Source: an uncultured SAR116 cluster alpha proteobacterium
GTDB lineage: Bacteria > Pseudomonadota > Alphaproteobacteria > Puniceispirillales > Puniceispirillaceae
DNA length: 33,735 bases
Reading direction: 5' to 3'
NCBI GenBank assembly: GCA_902632595.1
Contig: CACPDC010000018.1
Coordinates: 1 to 33,735 of the forward strand
This document shows, one piece after another, positions 8,208 through 15,279 of the stretch. The position numbers were made by a program, and so were the translations under genes. Each line of letters starts with the position of its first letter. Position 1 is the stretch's first letter. Under the pieces are notes generated by a model that searched no databases, had not been told where the DNA came from, and was given only the letters and a program-made list of their open reading frames with translations.

Positions 8208-8348
8208 ATGAACAAGGATGATAATATTTCAACCAATGAGAACCGAAGTGCTAGTTGTTGCACTGACGAAGAATGCTGTTGCTCAAGCGAGTCCTGTTGT
8301 TGTGTTGATGACGTAAATTATTGTGATGATGACTGCTGTTGTGAGTAA
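8208..8348 (+). CDS. cysteine-rich acidic mini-protein (candidate metallothionein-like metal binder)
   Basis: A 46-codon frame too short for normal ORF calling. Its composition is extreme: 12 cysteines (17, 18, 23-25, 30-32, 39, 43-45) and 13 Asp/Glu, against one Lys and one Arg. Cysteines come as one CC, three CCC triplets and one single, separated by short acidic or Ser-rich linkers (TDEE, SSES). There is no signal peptide or membrane segment, so it is probably cytoplasmic. Such density is typical of metallothioneins and other thiolate-cluster proteins, but I know no family with this exact pattern. Neighbours are pseudoazurin (divergent) and, further on, a CueR-type regulator, which suggests Cu(I). 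There is no strong ribosome site (CATAGAAAAATG). A RiPP precursor or chance ORF is the alternative. Confidence 0.6.
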   Translation: MNKDDNISTNENRSASCCTDEECCCSSESCCCVDDVNYCDDDCCCE

Positions 8349-8432
8349 AATTTAAATTCATAGCTCAAGTAAAATGTCTCACCGATTTTCTACCCTTACT
8401 GGCTAGTGACCACTGAATATGTGCAGAATTCC

Positions 8433-8705
8433 ATGCTGAAGTTATTTTTAATAGTCCTAAGTGTATTTGTTTTGTATTTGACGTTAACATTCTTTCTTTC
8501 AAAAAGAAGAGATGACAAAGTTATTGATGCAGCATCATGGAGAAGAGCCAGATCATTTGAAAAATCCTTACCATTTTTTATCATTGGAATTGGATTATGC
8601 GTAGTAGCATTTTTCTTCCTTTCCAGATTTGGTGTCAACGTAGGTGGTCTTTTACAAAGATTATTTTCCTTCCTACCTTTGATAAAAGGCATATTACCTA
8701 TATAA
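8433..8705 (+). CDS. small membrane protein with two transmembrane segments
   Basis: About 90 residues. The first membrane segment runs from LKLFLIVLSVFVLYLTLTFF, then comes a basic, cytoplasmic-looking linker (SKRRDDKVIDAASWRRARSFEK), and a second segment is FFIIGIGLCVVAFFFL. The tail SRFGVNVGGLLQRLFSFLPL is amphipathic and ends in ILPI. The start is uncertain: the ATG at 8433 gives the cleanest N-terminus, while a GTG at 8406 would add nine residues. The opposite strand also has an open frame, but its composition is that of a shadow. I do not know the function; similar short two-TM proteins are common in alphaproteobacteria. Confidence 0.6.
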   Translation: MLKLFLIVLSVFVLYLTLTFFLSKRRDDKVIDAASWRRARSFEKSLPFFIIGIGLCVVAFFFLSRFGVNVGGLLQRLFSFLPLIKGILPI

Positions 8706-9020
8706 AAAGCCGTCTAGCTATTGTGCCCGCGTAGATTAAAGTAAAGTAAACCATTCCTCGTAGTATCGCGGTACAAAGGATCATAACAACTAACAATACA
8801 TGCATAGTTGACGAAAAATAAGGTTTGTTTCCAAACACTATTAAGTAAAATGATAGATTTGAAAGGTATTATTTTTTTGGGATAACGTTTAGTACAGATT
8901 TTAAACATAAAAATTTAATCAAGTGCCATATATTGACTGATTGGTTTTAGTTGTAAGCATGATATTTAGTATTTAAGTAACAATATGCTGAATTTTGCAG
9001 ATTTTCATAAGGAGAAAAAA
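8706..9020. other. non-coding gap before the NTF2-like gene
   Basis: About 315 bases, AT-rich. A TTGACT box at 8933-8938 could be the -35 of a promoter for the following gene, though no good -10 is at the right distance. The gap ends in a clear ribosome site (AAGGAG, 9009-9014). A minus-strand frame here has no coding character. Confidence 0.4.
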
Positions 9021-9358
9021 ATGGGATTACATGAAAAATTAAATAAGTGCATGGCTAATAGAGACGTTAATAGCTATCAGATTTGTTACATGATGATTTT
9101 ACAGTCATATTTCATAAATCAGGTAATTCCTTTGATAAAGAACAATGGTCATCGATGGTAACCGGTATGATGGCGAACGAGAAATTCGTTCAAGAATCTT
9201 CTCGTCTTGTATATGAAAACGATGAAATTCTTGTAGACCATAGTTTCATTTCCTACCCAAATAATTCAAGAGAAGCAGTTATGTTGGTCGCCATGATTAA
9301 AGACAATAAAATTATTAAAATGGAAACAGGTGCAACTACACTTGATAAAAAAAAATAA
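9021..9358 (+). pseudogene. NTF2/SnoaL-like protein gene, interrupted by a frameshift
   Basis: A strong ribosome site (AAGGAG, 9009-9014) precedes ATG 9021, and the frame reads MGLHEKLNKCMANRDVNSY, the usual opening of small SnoaL/NTF2-like proteins (short helix, then RDV..Y). It then leaves frame and would stop at 9159-9161 after 46 codons. From about 9083 the +2 frame continues with LLHDDFTVIFHKSGNSFDKE and runs to the stop at 9356-9358. Joined, the product would be about 112 residues. One missing base near 9079-9084 explains this. It is either a genuine recent pseudogene, a sequencing or assembly error, or (least likely) programmed frameshifting. Function of the intact relatives is generally unknown. 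Confidence 0.75.
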
Positions 9359-9927
9359 CTGTTCAGTCACCTGTGTCTTGAGAAAATGTAGATTTATCAT
9401 TTGAAAATTTATGTTAATGACCCAAATTAATCATTTAAGGCGACAATTTTCTTCAAAATCTACATGTTAAGGAATTATAGTAAATGAAAATTAAGATTCA
9501 TCGGCTTAAAAGCGACAAACGAATGATTTATCAATTCAGATATTACTTTTTCGTATATTTATTTTTGGTAATTGCCTCACTTTATTTTTATCAAAATTCA
9601 TGAGTGCTAAAAAATGTGACAAAAACCAAGTACAAGCTGCATTTTGTTAGCAAAAAATTTTGTGTTCACCACACTATACAATGAAAAAATTTCCGCTTAA
9701 ACTTACTGGTATGATTGAAAAATTCTAAATTTGGATAGCTCTGGTGTGAATATTTGAAATAAATTATATTTGTTTTGAACATAAAAACGCGTGACAGCTA
9801 TCGTATATTTGATAATAAATACATCACTTTTGAATTTAAATTTTTTTAGTCGAACTTATAATTTATCGAATCAAATAGAATACATCAACGCAATATAGAA
9901 AATCTGACATTTAGGATTTGTAAAATT
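9359..9927. other. AT-rich gap between the NTF2-like gene and cueR
   Basis: About 570 bases. It holds a 10-bp perfect inverted repeat with a 60-base loop (ATGTAGATTT at 9386-9395, AAATCTACAT at 9456-9465) and one possible small ORF at 9484-9603. From 9604 to 9927 I see nothing interpretable. Confidence 0.5.
9484..9603 (+). CDS. possible 39-residue single-pass membrane peptide
   Basis: ATG at 9484 with AAGGA at 9469-9473 upstream. The first 20 residues are basic (MKIKIHRLKSDKRMIYQFRY), followed by one hydrophobic segment (FFVYLFLVIASLYFY) and a short tail QNS. The positive-inside layout and the ribosome site favour a real small membrane protein. AT-rich DNA easily produces such frames, so confidence is limited. 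Function unknown. Confidence 0.38.
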   Translation: MKIKIHRLKSDKRMIYQFRYYFFVYLFLVIASLYFYQNS

Positions 9928-10317
9928 TCATTTACTAGTAAGAGCATCCAAAATGGGGCACTGTGGTCTATCATCTCCCAGACAAGCTGAAGCTAATGCG
10001 CTCAGTTGGTCTTTTAAAAGTTGGAGTTCCATCAATTTCAAATCAATCTCCGAAATTTTTTCCAAAGTTAATATCTTTACCTCTCTACTCGATCTTGCAG
10101 TATTTTCATATAATGCTAATAACTCTTTACATTCATCCAGGCTAAAATTGAACTTTCGTGCTTTTGCTACAAATTGGAGTTTCGCAAGGTCAGCTTCTGA
10201 GAAATCTCTGTAACCATTGATTTCATTCACATTTGGTTTAATCAAGCCAATATCACTGTAGTACCTAACTGTTTTTACAGTTAATCCAGACGATTTTGCC
10301 GCTTTTCCTATATTCAT
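9928..10317 (-). CDS. cueR: CueR/HmrR-type copper-responsive MerR-family regulator
   Basis: A 129-residue MerR-family activator. The N-terminal winged helix (MNIGKAAKSSGLTVKTVRYY) binds the operator, then comes a dimerisation helix (about residues 80-110), and the C-terminal metal loop is ACLGDDRPQCPILDAL. By direct count the metal-binding cysteines fall at 112 and 120 and a serine at 77. These are the positions that in E. coli CueR define selectivity for monovalent Cu(I)/Ag(I)/Au(I). This makes a copper sensor much more likely than a Zn, Hg or redox sensor. It is divergent from the DUF4396 gene with a MerR-type operator between them. Its own start overlaps no other gene. Confidence 0.9.
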   Translation of the reverse strand: MNIGKAAKSSGLTVKTVRYYSDIGLIKPNVNEINGYRDFSEADLAKLQFVAKARKFNFSLDECKELLALYENTARSSREVKILTLEKISEIDLKLMELQLLKDQLSALASACLGDDRPQCPILDALTSK

Positions 10318-10324
10318 TTTAACC

Positions 10325-10355
10325 TTGCCTCTCCTCTAAGAGGAGAGTTTATGCT
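10325..10355 (+). promoter_or_regulatory. MerR/CueR-type operator-promoter for the DUF4396 gene
   Basis: A -35 box TTGCCT (10325-10330) and -10 box TATGCT (10350-10355) are separated by 19 bp, the over-long spacer that is the hallmark of MerR-family promoters. The spacer contains a perfect 9-bp inverted repeat around one central base: CTCTCCTCT (10329-10337), A, AGAGGAGAG (10339-10347). The direction of the promoter is towards the DUF4396 gene, with a ribosome site AGGGG before ATG 10376. Confidence 0.88.
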
Positions 10356-10375
10356 AATTCTAAATAGGGGTCAAA

Positions 10376-10825
10376 ATGATAGCGTCAAAATTGGTGAATA
10401 TTTCTATAAATTGGAAATGTAAGCGCACATGGAAAATTGCTTCTTTTAATACCTCTTGGTGTTTAGTAGGATGTTCAATTGGTGATCTTGGCACTATCGC
10501 GTATTTTCAATTTACGGGTATTGCCTGGCCTGTTTGGGCAATCATGACTTTAGCAATATTTAACGGAATAATCACTTCAATAGTCCTTGAAACCTTAATA
10601 TTAGTAAAACAAATGCCAATTAAGCTAGCCATTAAAACAGCTATAGGAATGTCACTTATATCTATGATTGCAATGGAGTCGGCGATGAATATTACTGACT
10701 TCATTCTAACCGGTGGGGCTATTTTAAAGTGGTGGGTAATACCAATAATGCTCGCTGCAGGCTTTATCGCTCCATTACCTTACAATTATTGGCGCGTTAA
10801 AGCACTGGGAAAAGCTTGCCACTGA
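10376..10825 (+). CDS. DUF4396-type membrane protein, probable copper-regulated
   Basis: A 149-residue integral membrane protein with about four hydrophobic segments (around residues 38-55, 55-75, 85-105 and 115-135). The opening SFNTSWCLVGCSIGDLGT and the C-terminal PLPYNYWRVKALGKACH fit DUF4396 proteins (conserved CLxGCxIGD and PxNxW...GKxH). Cysteines at 29 and 33 and a terminal Cys-His could bind metal; that is inference. The molecular function of the family is not established. The CueR-type operator immediately upstream places it in the copper response, perhaps in export or sequestration. There is no downstream partner; the next gene is 520 bases away. Confidence 0.8.
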   Translation: MIASKLVNISINWKCKRTWKIASFNTSWCLVGCSIGDLGTIAYFQFTGIAWPVWAIMTLAIFNGIITSIVLETLILVKQMPIKLAIKTAIGMSLISMIAMESAMNITDFILTGGAILKWWVIPIMLAAGFIAPLPYNYWRVKALGKACH

Positions 10826-11344
10826 CAATTTCAGGCAGAGGAAAAAAATTCAGAGGAATCAGCCGAACTTACCTATCAGTCATTGCTTTTTCGTTTTCGC
10901 AAGCTCTCATTTAATTTGAAAAGACATAAACGAGCATGGGATCTGCAAATTTTTCACCATTAATTAGCTTTTTCCTAATTTTTACTTATTCTTGCATTCA
11001 ATTGGCATAGTGTTTGCAAAATTCTCTTTGGAGGTGGGGAAGGTCTGCTCCTTACTCACAGAAAATACATCAACCATCCGGTTGCGGATAAGCCCACCTC
11101 TTTCTCTCCAGTTAGTCTTATTTGCCATAAATCATCTTTTATCACCCTAAGACATATTCAAAAATCAAAAAAAATGCGATAAATCGAAATGTTTTATTCT
11201 CAATTATAAATCTTACTGTTACAACGATTACTGAAAGTTAAATGTTAAATTAGTCAGAACACTGTTAAAAATAATTTTTAAAAATATAAAAATGTTGCTT
11301 TTAAAGTAAGAATAAATGCTCACCTTAAAAAAAATAATAGAAAA
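10826..11344. other. long intergenic region upstream of the PfkB-family kinase
   Basis: About 520 bases with no gene supported. Its one strong feature is the structured element at 11031-11100. The rest is AT-rich, and bases 11101-11344 show no further stem or promoter that I trust. Confidence 0.5.
11031..11100 (+). ncRNA. compact structured RNA candidate, class unknown
   Basis: A perfect 8-bp closing stem GAGGTGGG (11031-11038) / CCCACCTC (11093-11100) encloses a hairpin AAGG/CCTT (11040-11043 with 11050-11053) and a second one CAACC/GGTTG (11071-11075 with 11080-11084). The loop ATCC of the latter can also pair with GGAT (11086-11089), giving a possible pseudoknot or switch. The GC-rich island stands out from AT-rich surroundings. 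A possible promoter is TTGCAT (10992-10997) with TGCAAA (11015-11020). It lies about 245 bases before the adenosine-kinase-like gene. It could be a leader, riboswitch or small RNA (a rod with a bulge recalls 6S RNA); it lacks the SRP RNA core. The strand is inferred from the neighbouring gene. Confidence 0.5.
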
Positions 11345-12346
11345 ATGAACTACAGTCGCCCTAAAATTATCAGTATAGGTAATGCTATAATGGATGTTAT
11401 CTCTTTTTCGAGTGAGCAGTTTTTAACTAAAAATGGAATGATCAAAAATGCCATGAATTTAATAGATTACGAACGTTCAGAGGAATTAGACACATTGATC
11501 AAAAACGCGACAACTATAGCAGGTGGTTCTGCAGCAAATACTGCAACCTGTTTATCTAAATTTAACTGTTCATCTAACTTCATTGGGCGAATTGGTAGTG
11601 ATAATTATGGATTTAATTATGAAAAAAATTTGAGAAAAAATTTAGTGGAAACGCATTTAGTAACTGATCCAAAGTTTCCTACAGCGCGCTCTTACATTTT
11701 TGTCACCCCCGACAAGGACAGAACTATGAATACCTATTTAGGTGCATCAATAAATCTAATGCCGGGTGATATATCAGAAAAATTAATTAAATCTGCTGAT
11801 TTGGTATATGTGGAGGGCTATCTTTATGACGCTCCAGAGGGGCCAGGGTGCTGGGAAAAAATTGGGCGTTTATCAAAAAAATATGGAACAAAAATAGCTA
11901 TATCGCTGTCCGATAGTTGGTGCGTCGATAGACATAGAGAGAAATTTAAAAATTTTATAAAAAATTTCGTTGAAATAGTTATTTGTAATAAAGAAGAACT
12001 TTTGCTTATGTTTGACGGTTCTTATGATTCTGCGATCGCTCAATTACGAGACATTGTTGACTCGGGTTCAATAACAGACGGAAAGAATGGTGCAATTGCA
12101 TTCTCCCAAAATCAAACAAAAAAAATCGAAGCCTTGAATAAAAATGATGTTTCAGATACGACTGGGGCTGGTGATTTTTATGCTGCAGGCTATATCTTTG
12201 GTCAACTTATGACCTCAAATTTGGATATTTCACTTGAATTAGGTAGTATGCTGGCAGCCAATGCAATCAAGCAAATTGGTGCATCTCCAAACGCTAATGT
12301 TGTCGATGAAATAATTAGCAAATATCCAAAGTTTTTCGTTCAATAA
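11345..12346 (+). CDS. PfkB-family sugar/nucleoside kinase, adenosine kinase-like
   Basis: A 333-residue ribokinase-fold kinase. The N-terminal block KIISIGNAIMDVI, the substrate motif GGSAANTA (residues 60-67), the block FIGRIGSDNYG, and the C-terminal ATP/anion-hole motif DTTGAGDFYAAGY (271-283, catalytic base Asp277) are all intact. The overall pattern (IGNAIMDVI, GCWEKIGRLSKKYG) is that of the adenosine kinase branch common in alphaproteobacteria, which phosphorylates adenosine to AMP for purine salvage. Ribokinase or another substrate cannot be excluded. It stands alone, downstream of the structured RNA candidate. Confidence 0.85.
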   Translation: MNYSRPKIISIGNAIMDVISFSSEQFLTKNGMIKNAMNLIDYERSEELDTLIKNATTIAGGSAANTATCLSKFNCSSNFIGRIGSDNYGFNYEKNLRKNLVETHLVTDPKFPTARSYIFVTPDKDRTMNTYLGASINLMPGDISEKLIKSADLVYVEGYLYDAPEGPGCWEKIGRLSKKYGTKIAISLSDSWCVDRHREKFKNFIKNFVEIVICNKEELLLMFDGSYDSAIAQLRDIVDSGSITDGKNGAIAFSQNQTKKIEALNKNDVSDTTGAGDFYAAGYIFGQLMTSNLDISLELGSMLAANAIKQIGASPNANVVDEIISKYPKFFVQ

Positions 12347-12534
12347 TCTTTTATCTCAAACTTCAATCATACCAAATTTAGTTTAACATAAAATACAAGT
12401 TATAACCATTAAACGAGGCTCGAAATTTTTTCATTACTAAAATCAAATTAAATTTCTTTAACAGGACTATATTCTTCATAATTCTTTTATTTGGAGAGGC
12501 ATAACGTTAGGTCTATTCGGGTGGAATTTTATTA

Positions 12535-13476
12535 ATGCCAAAAATCGTAGCGCTTACAGGACTAGAAAAATTACTGCCCTATTTACTGATTATTTTGGGC
12601 GCATTAATTATAGCTTCTAACCATGTACTTGCGCGATACTTAGACGGTGCCATCCCGCCGTTAGGATTAGTATTCTGGAGGATGATTACTGGTGCTGTAT
12701 TTTTAGTTCCATTTACCGTTTATGGATTACTTGAAAACCGTCTCCTTATTATCAAGCACTTTAGGCTATTCTTTCTAATGGGAGCGCTTTTTGTTCCTTT
12801 GGGTAATGGCCTTATATATATAGCATATCTCAATACTACCGCGATAAATGGGGGTGTTGTTTCAGCATCTCAACCAGCAATTACAGTACTTTTAACCTGG
12901 TTCTTATTTCATGAACTAATTAATTGGAAACAAAGTATGGGAATTATAATTGCCGGAATGGGTGTTTTTTGGATCATAACAAGAGGCGAGCCAGCGGCTT
13001 TGTTAACTATGGAATTTAATAATGGTGATCTAGTAATGCTCGCAGCTGTTGTTTTTGGGGCTATGTATAATGTGCTAATTCGAAAAGTACCTAAAAGAAT
13101 ATCGGTTGCACAGCTTATGGTAATTGTTTTGCTGTTTGGAAGTCTAATTACACTGCCCTTTTATATATTGGAGACTATTTATTTCGGTCCTGTAAAAGTG
13201 AACACTGTTACTATTTTATCAATCCTCTGGGTTGGGATTGCGGTAACAGCTATTGCTGTAGGCATGATTAGCTTTTCTATACGCAAAGTAGGCGCAAACC
13301 GGGCAAGTACATCAAATTATTTGCGGGCTTTATTTACAGCATTGCTTGCTGTAATTTTATTGGGTGAGAATTTTGAGGCATTTCATTTGTATGCGATGAT
13401 GCTTGTCATTGGAGGTGTTTTTCTGATGACATTTGGGACCGACGAAAAGAGGAAAGAGCTAATCAACCCAAAATAA
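12535..13476 (+). CDS. EamA-family (DMT superfamily) transporter
   Basis: A 313-residue polytopic protein with about ten hydrophobic segments in two EamA repeats, the drug/metabolite transporter layout. First-repeat blocks such as GLVFWRMITGAVFLVPF and second-repeat blocks ending in NFEAFHLYAMMLVIGGVFLM are typical. DMT proteins move amino acids, nucleotide precursors or small metabolites, mostly outwards; the substrate here is unknown. The start ATG follows GGGTGGA. A second EamA gene lies 240 bases downstream on the same strand, but the gap argues against tight coupling. Confidence 0.88.
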   Translation: MPKIVALTGLEKLLPYLLIILGALIIASNHVLARYLDGAIPPLGLVFWRMITGAVFLVPFTVYGLLENRLLIIKHFRLFFLMGALFVPLGNGLIYIAYLNTTAINGGVVSASQPAITVLLTWFLFHELINWKQSMGIIIAGMGVFWIITRGEPAALLTMEFNNGDLVMLAAVVFGAMYNVLIRKVPKRISVAQLMVIVLLFGSLITLPFYILETIYFGPVKVNTVTILSILWVGIAVTAIAVGMISFSIRKVGANRASTSNYLRALFTALLAVILLGENFEAFHLYAMMLVIGGVFLMTFGTDEKRKELINPK

Positions 13477-13716
13477 AAATTTTTTGCACCATTTTAAACA
13501 ATAAGCTAGAGGGACATATTTTTGCAAAAATATTTTATACTTTTAAAAAGATTTTTAGAGAAATTTGACAAATAGAATAAAAAATTAATATAGCCAATTT
13601 CTTAAATATTATATAATAAGCAGTATATAAAAATTTCTCAGGAATTATAAGTTTTTGTTTCACTGATAATATTATCTTATTGTTGTCAGAAATTTTATCT
13701 TAGATTTTTTAACCTA

Positions 13717-14622
13717 ATGGGTGAAAACAGATTGGACAATTTAAAAGGCAGTGTCTTTATGACACTTGCGATGCTTGCCTTCACGATAGAAGATTTTTTT
13801 CTCAAGAAAGCCTCACAATTTATACCCTTGGGCCAAATCCTTATATTATGCGGACTACTTGGTTTTATTTTCTTCATGGGATGTTCTCGCATTATAGAAC
13901 AAAATTTAAATTACAGAGAAAATCTGACGCCTATCCTTTTTATACGTTCAATGTTTGAGGTATCTGGGAGAGTCTTTTATGCATTAGCCATCGCATTAAT
14001 GCCTATAACAAATGCTTCCGCTATATTACAAGCTACACCATTAGTTGTAGTTTTGGGAGCAGTAATTTTTTTAAATGAAAAAGTTGGCTGGCGAAGATGG
14101 AGCGCTATTATCTTTGGTTTTTTTGGGGTATTATTAGTAATACAACCTGGAACTGAGGGTTTTAGTGTATTCTCTATCTTTGCAATTTTAGGGATGATAG
14201 GTTTTGCAGGAAGAGATTTAGCCACTCGCATGAGCCCCCCTAATATGTCTAATTTTCAGTTGGGTAGTTATGGCTTTATTATGGTCTTTATTTCAGGCAT
14301 TATTATAACGATTTTCAATTTAATTTTTTTCCCCTTGAACCCAAATTGGGTTACTATGTCAACAAAAAATTTGGGTTTTGTGTTAGCAAACGGGGTTGCA
14401 GGGATAATCGCTTATCAATGTCTCACTATAGCAATGCGAAACGGGGACATATCCTTTGTGACGCCGTTTAGATATGTCCGGGTAATATTCGCTTTAATTT
14501 TTGGGATAATTTTACTAGGTGAAGAACCGAACAACTTCGTTGTATGTGGAAGTTTAATTGTAATCATATCTGGCATTTATATCATTTTGCGACAAAAATT
14601 TATTGAAACTCAAAATACATAA
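13717..14622 (+). CDS. EamA-family (DMT superfamily) transporter
   Basis: A 301-residue, ten-segment permease with two EamA repeats. The first contains SVFMTLAMLAFTIEDFFLKK and LNEKVGWRRWSAIIFGFFGV, the second ends in LGEEPNNFVVCGSLIVIISG. It belongs to a different subgroup from the gene at 12535: the acidic EDFFLKK near the N-terminus is typical of a branch widespread in marine alphaproteobacteria. No ribosome site is evident at the ATG at 13717, and an internal ATG near residue 15 would remove part of the first membrane segment, so the long start is preferred. Substrate unknown. Confidence 0.87.
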   Translation: MGENRLDNLKGSVFMTLAMLAFTIEDFFLKKASQFIPLGQILILCGLLGFIFFMGCSRIIEQNLNYRENLTPILFIRSMFEVSGRVFYALAIALMPITNASAILQATPLVVVLGAVIFLNEKVGWRRWSAIIFGFFGVLLVIQPGTEGFSVFSIFAILGMIGFAGRDLATRMSPPNMSNFQLGSYGFIMVFISGIIITIFNLIFFPLNPNWVTMSTKNLGFVLANGVAGIIAYQCLTIAMRNGDISFVTPFRYVRVIFALIFGIILLGEEPNNFVVCGSLIVIISGIYIILRQKFIETQNT

Positions 14623-14933
14623 TTAAAAATCGTACGTTAAGCTTAAAAAATACTTTCAGCTTTTTGAAAACTTGTTATGTGCAATAACAGCTCAGCAAAG
14701 GAATGTAGAAAAAACTTCAATATTTTGTGCGTCACAGAGTAAAACTAATCAAATTTTGTCTTTACCCTCCCCTTACGGGAGACATTAAGATATAAAGTTA
14801 TTTAATATTTTGTCTTTATGTTTTTTTAGTGAAAAGTTTTTATTATCTGTAAGGCAATAAAAACATTGTTCGAATTATTTCGAAAACGAATAAATGGATT
14901 AGGTCTGAATATTTTAGGAATTGAGAAATAATT
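14623..14933. other. intergenic region upstream of copC
   Basis: About 310 bases. It contains a small hairpin CTCCC/GGGAG (14767-14771 with 14777-14781) and, 50 bases before copC, two TTCGAA palindromes separated by four bases (14869-14884), which could be a regulator site. I see no CueR-type operator here. Confidence 0.4.
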
Positions 14934-15278
14934 GTGAAAAGGTTTCTTATAATTGTGCTGCTGCTTGCAATTAACTCTTCAGTATTGGCTCACTCTAAAT
15001 TGACTGAGATATTACCCCAAGATAACACTACCTATGATGAGGCACCTCCTCGGATTGAAATCAAATTCAACTCTGAAGTTAAATTAATTAAATTAAATAT
15101 GATGAGAATTAATGATAAAGAAAAAATAAATCTGGATACTAGTTCGCTAGGAAATAACTCAACAAAGTATATTATCCCTATGCCTCAGTTGGATATCGGA
15201 AAATATAGGTTGCAATGGCGTGCATTAAGTTTGGACGGGCACATAATAAAAGGAAAGTCTGATTTTACAGTGAAATAA
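14934..15278 (+). CDS. copC: CopC/YobA-type periplasmic copper-binding protein
   Basis: A 114-residue secreted protein starting at a GTG. The signal peptide spans residues 1-19 and ends VLA, leaving His20 as the mature N-terminus. The body has CopC hallmarks (SKLTEILPQDNTTYDEAPPR, EIKFNSEVKL) and ends with SLDGHIIKGKSDFTV. His20 at the N-terminus with Asp101 and His103 of DGH makes the classic Cu(II) site of CopC. There is no Met-rich Cu(I) loop, as in short CopC forms. Its stop is followed after one base by copD, so the two are co-transcribed. The role is periplasmic copper binding and hand-over, for resistance or uptake. Confidence 0.92.
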   Translation: MKRFLIIVLLLAINSSVLAHSKLTEILPQDNTTYDEAPPRIEIKFNSEVKLIKLNMMRINDKEKINLDTSSLGNNSTKYIIPMPQLDIGKYRLQWRALSLDGHIIKGKSDFTVK

Positions 15279-15279
15279 T

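Noticed and set aside
8396-8692. Minus-strand 98-residue frame
   Set aside because: It lies opposite the two-TM membrane protein, lacks hydrophobic or domain structure, and looks like a complementary-strand shadow.
8714-8908. Minus-strand 64-residue frame
   Set aside because: No ribosome site, no recognisable pattern; AT-rich random frame.
11031-11100. SRP (4.5S) RNA
   Set aside because: The SRP core motif with GGTCAGG...GGAAGG and AGCAGCC is absent; size and pairing do not fit.
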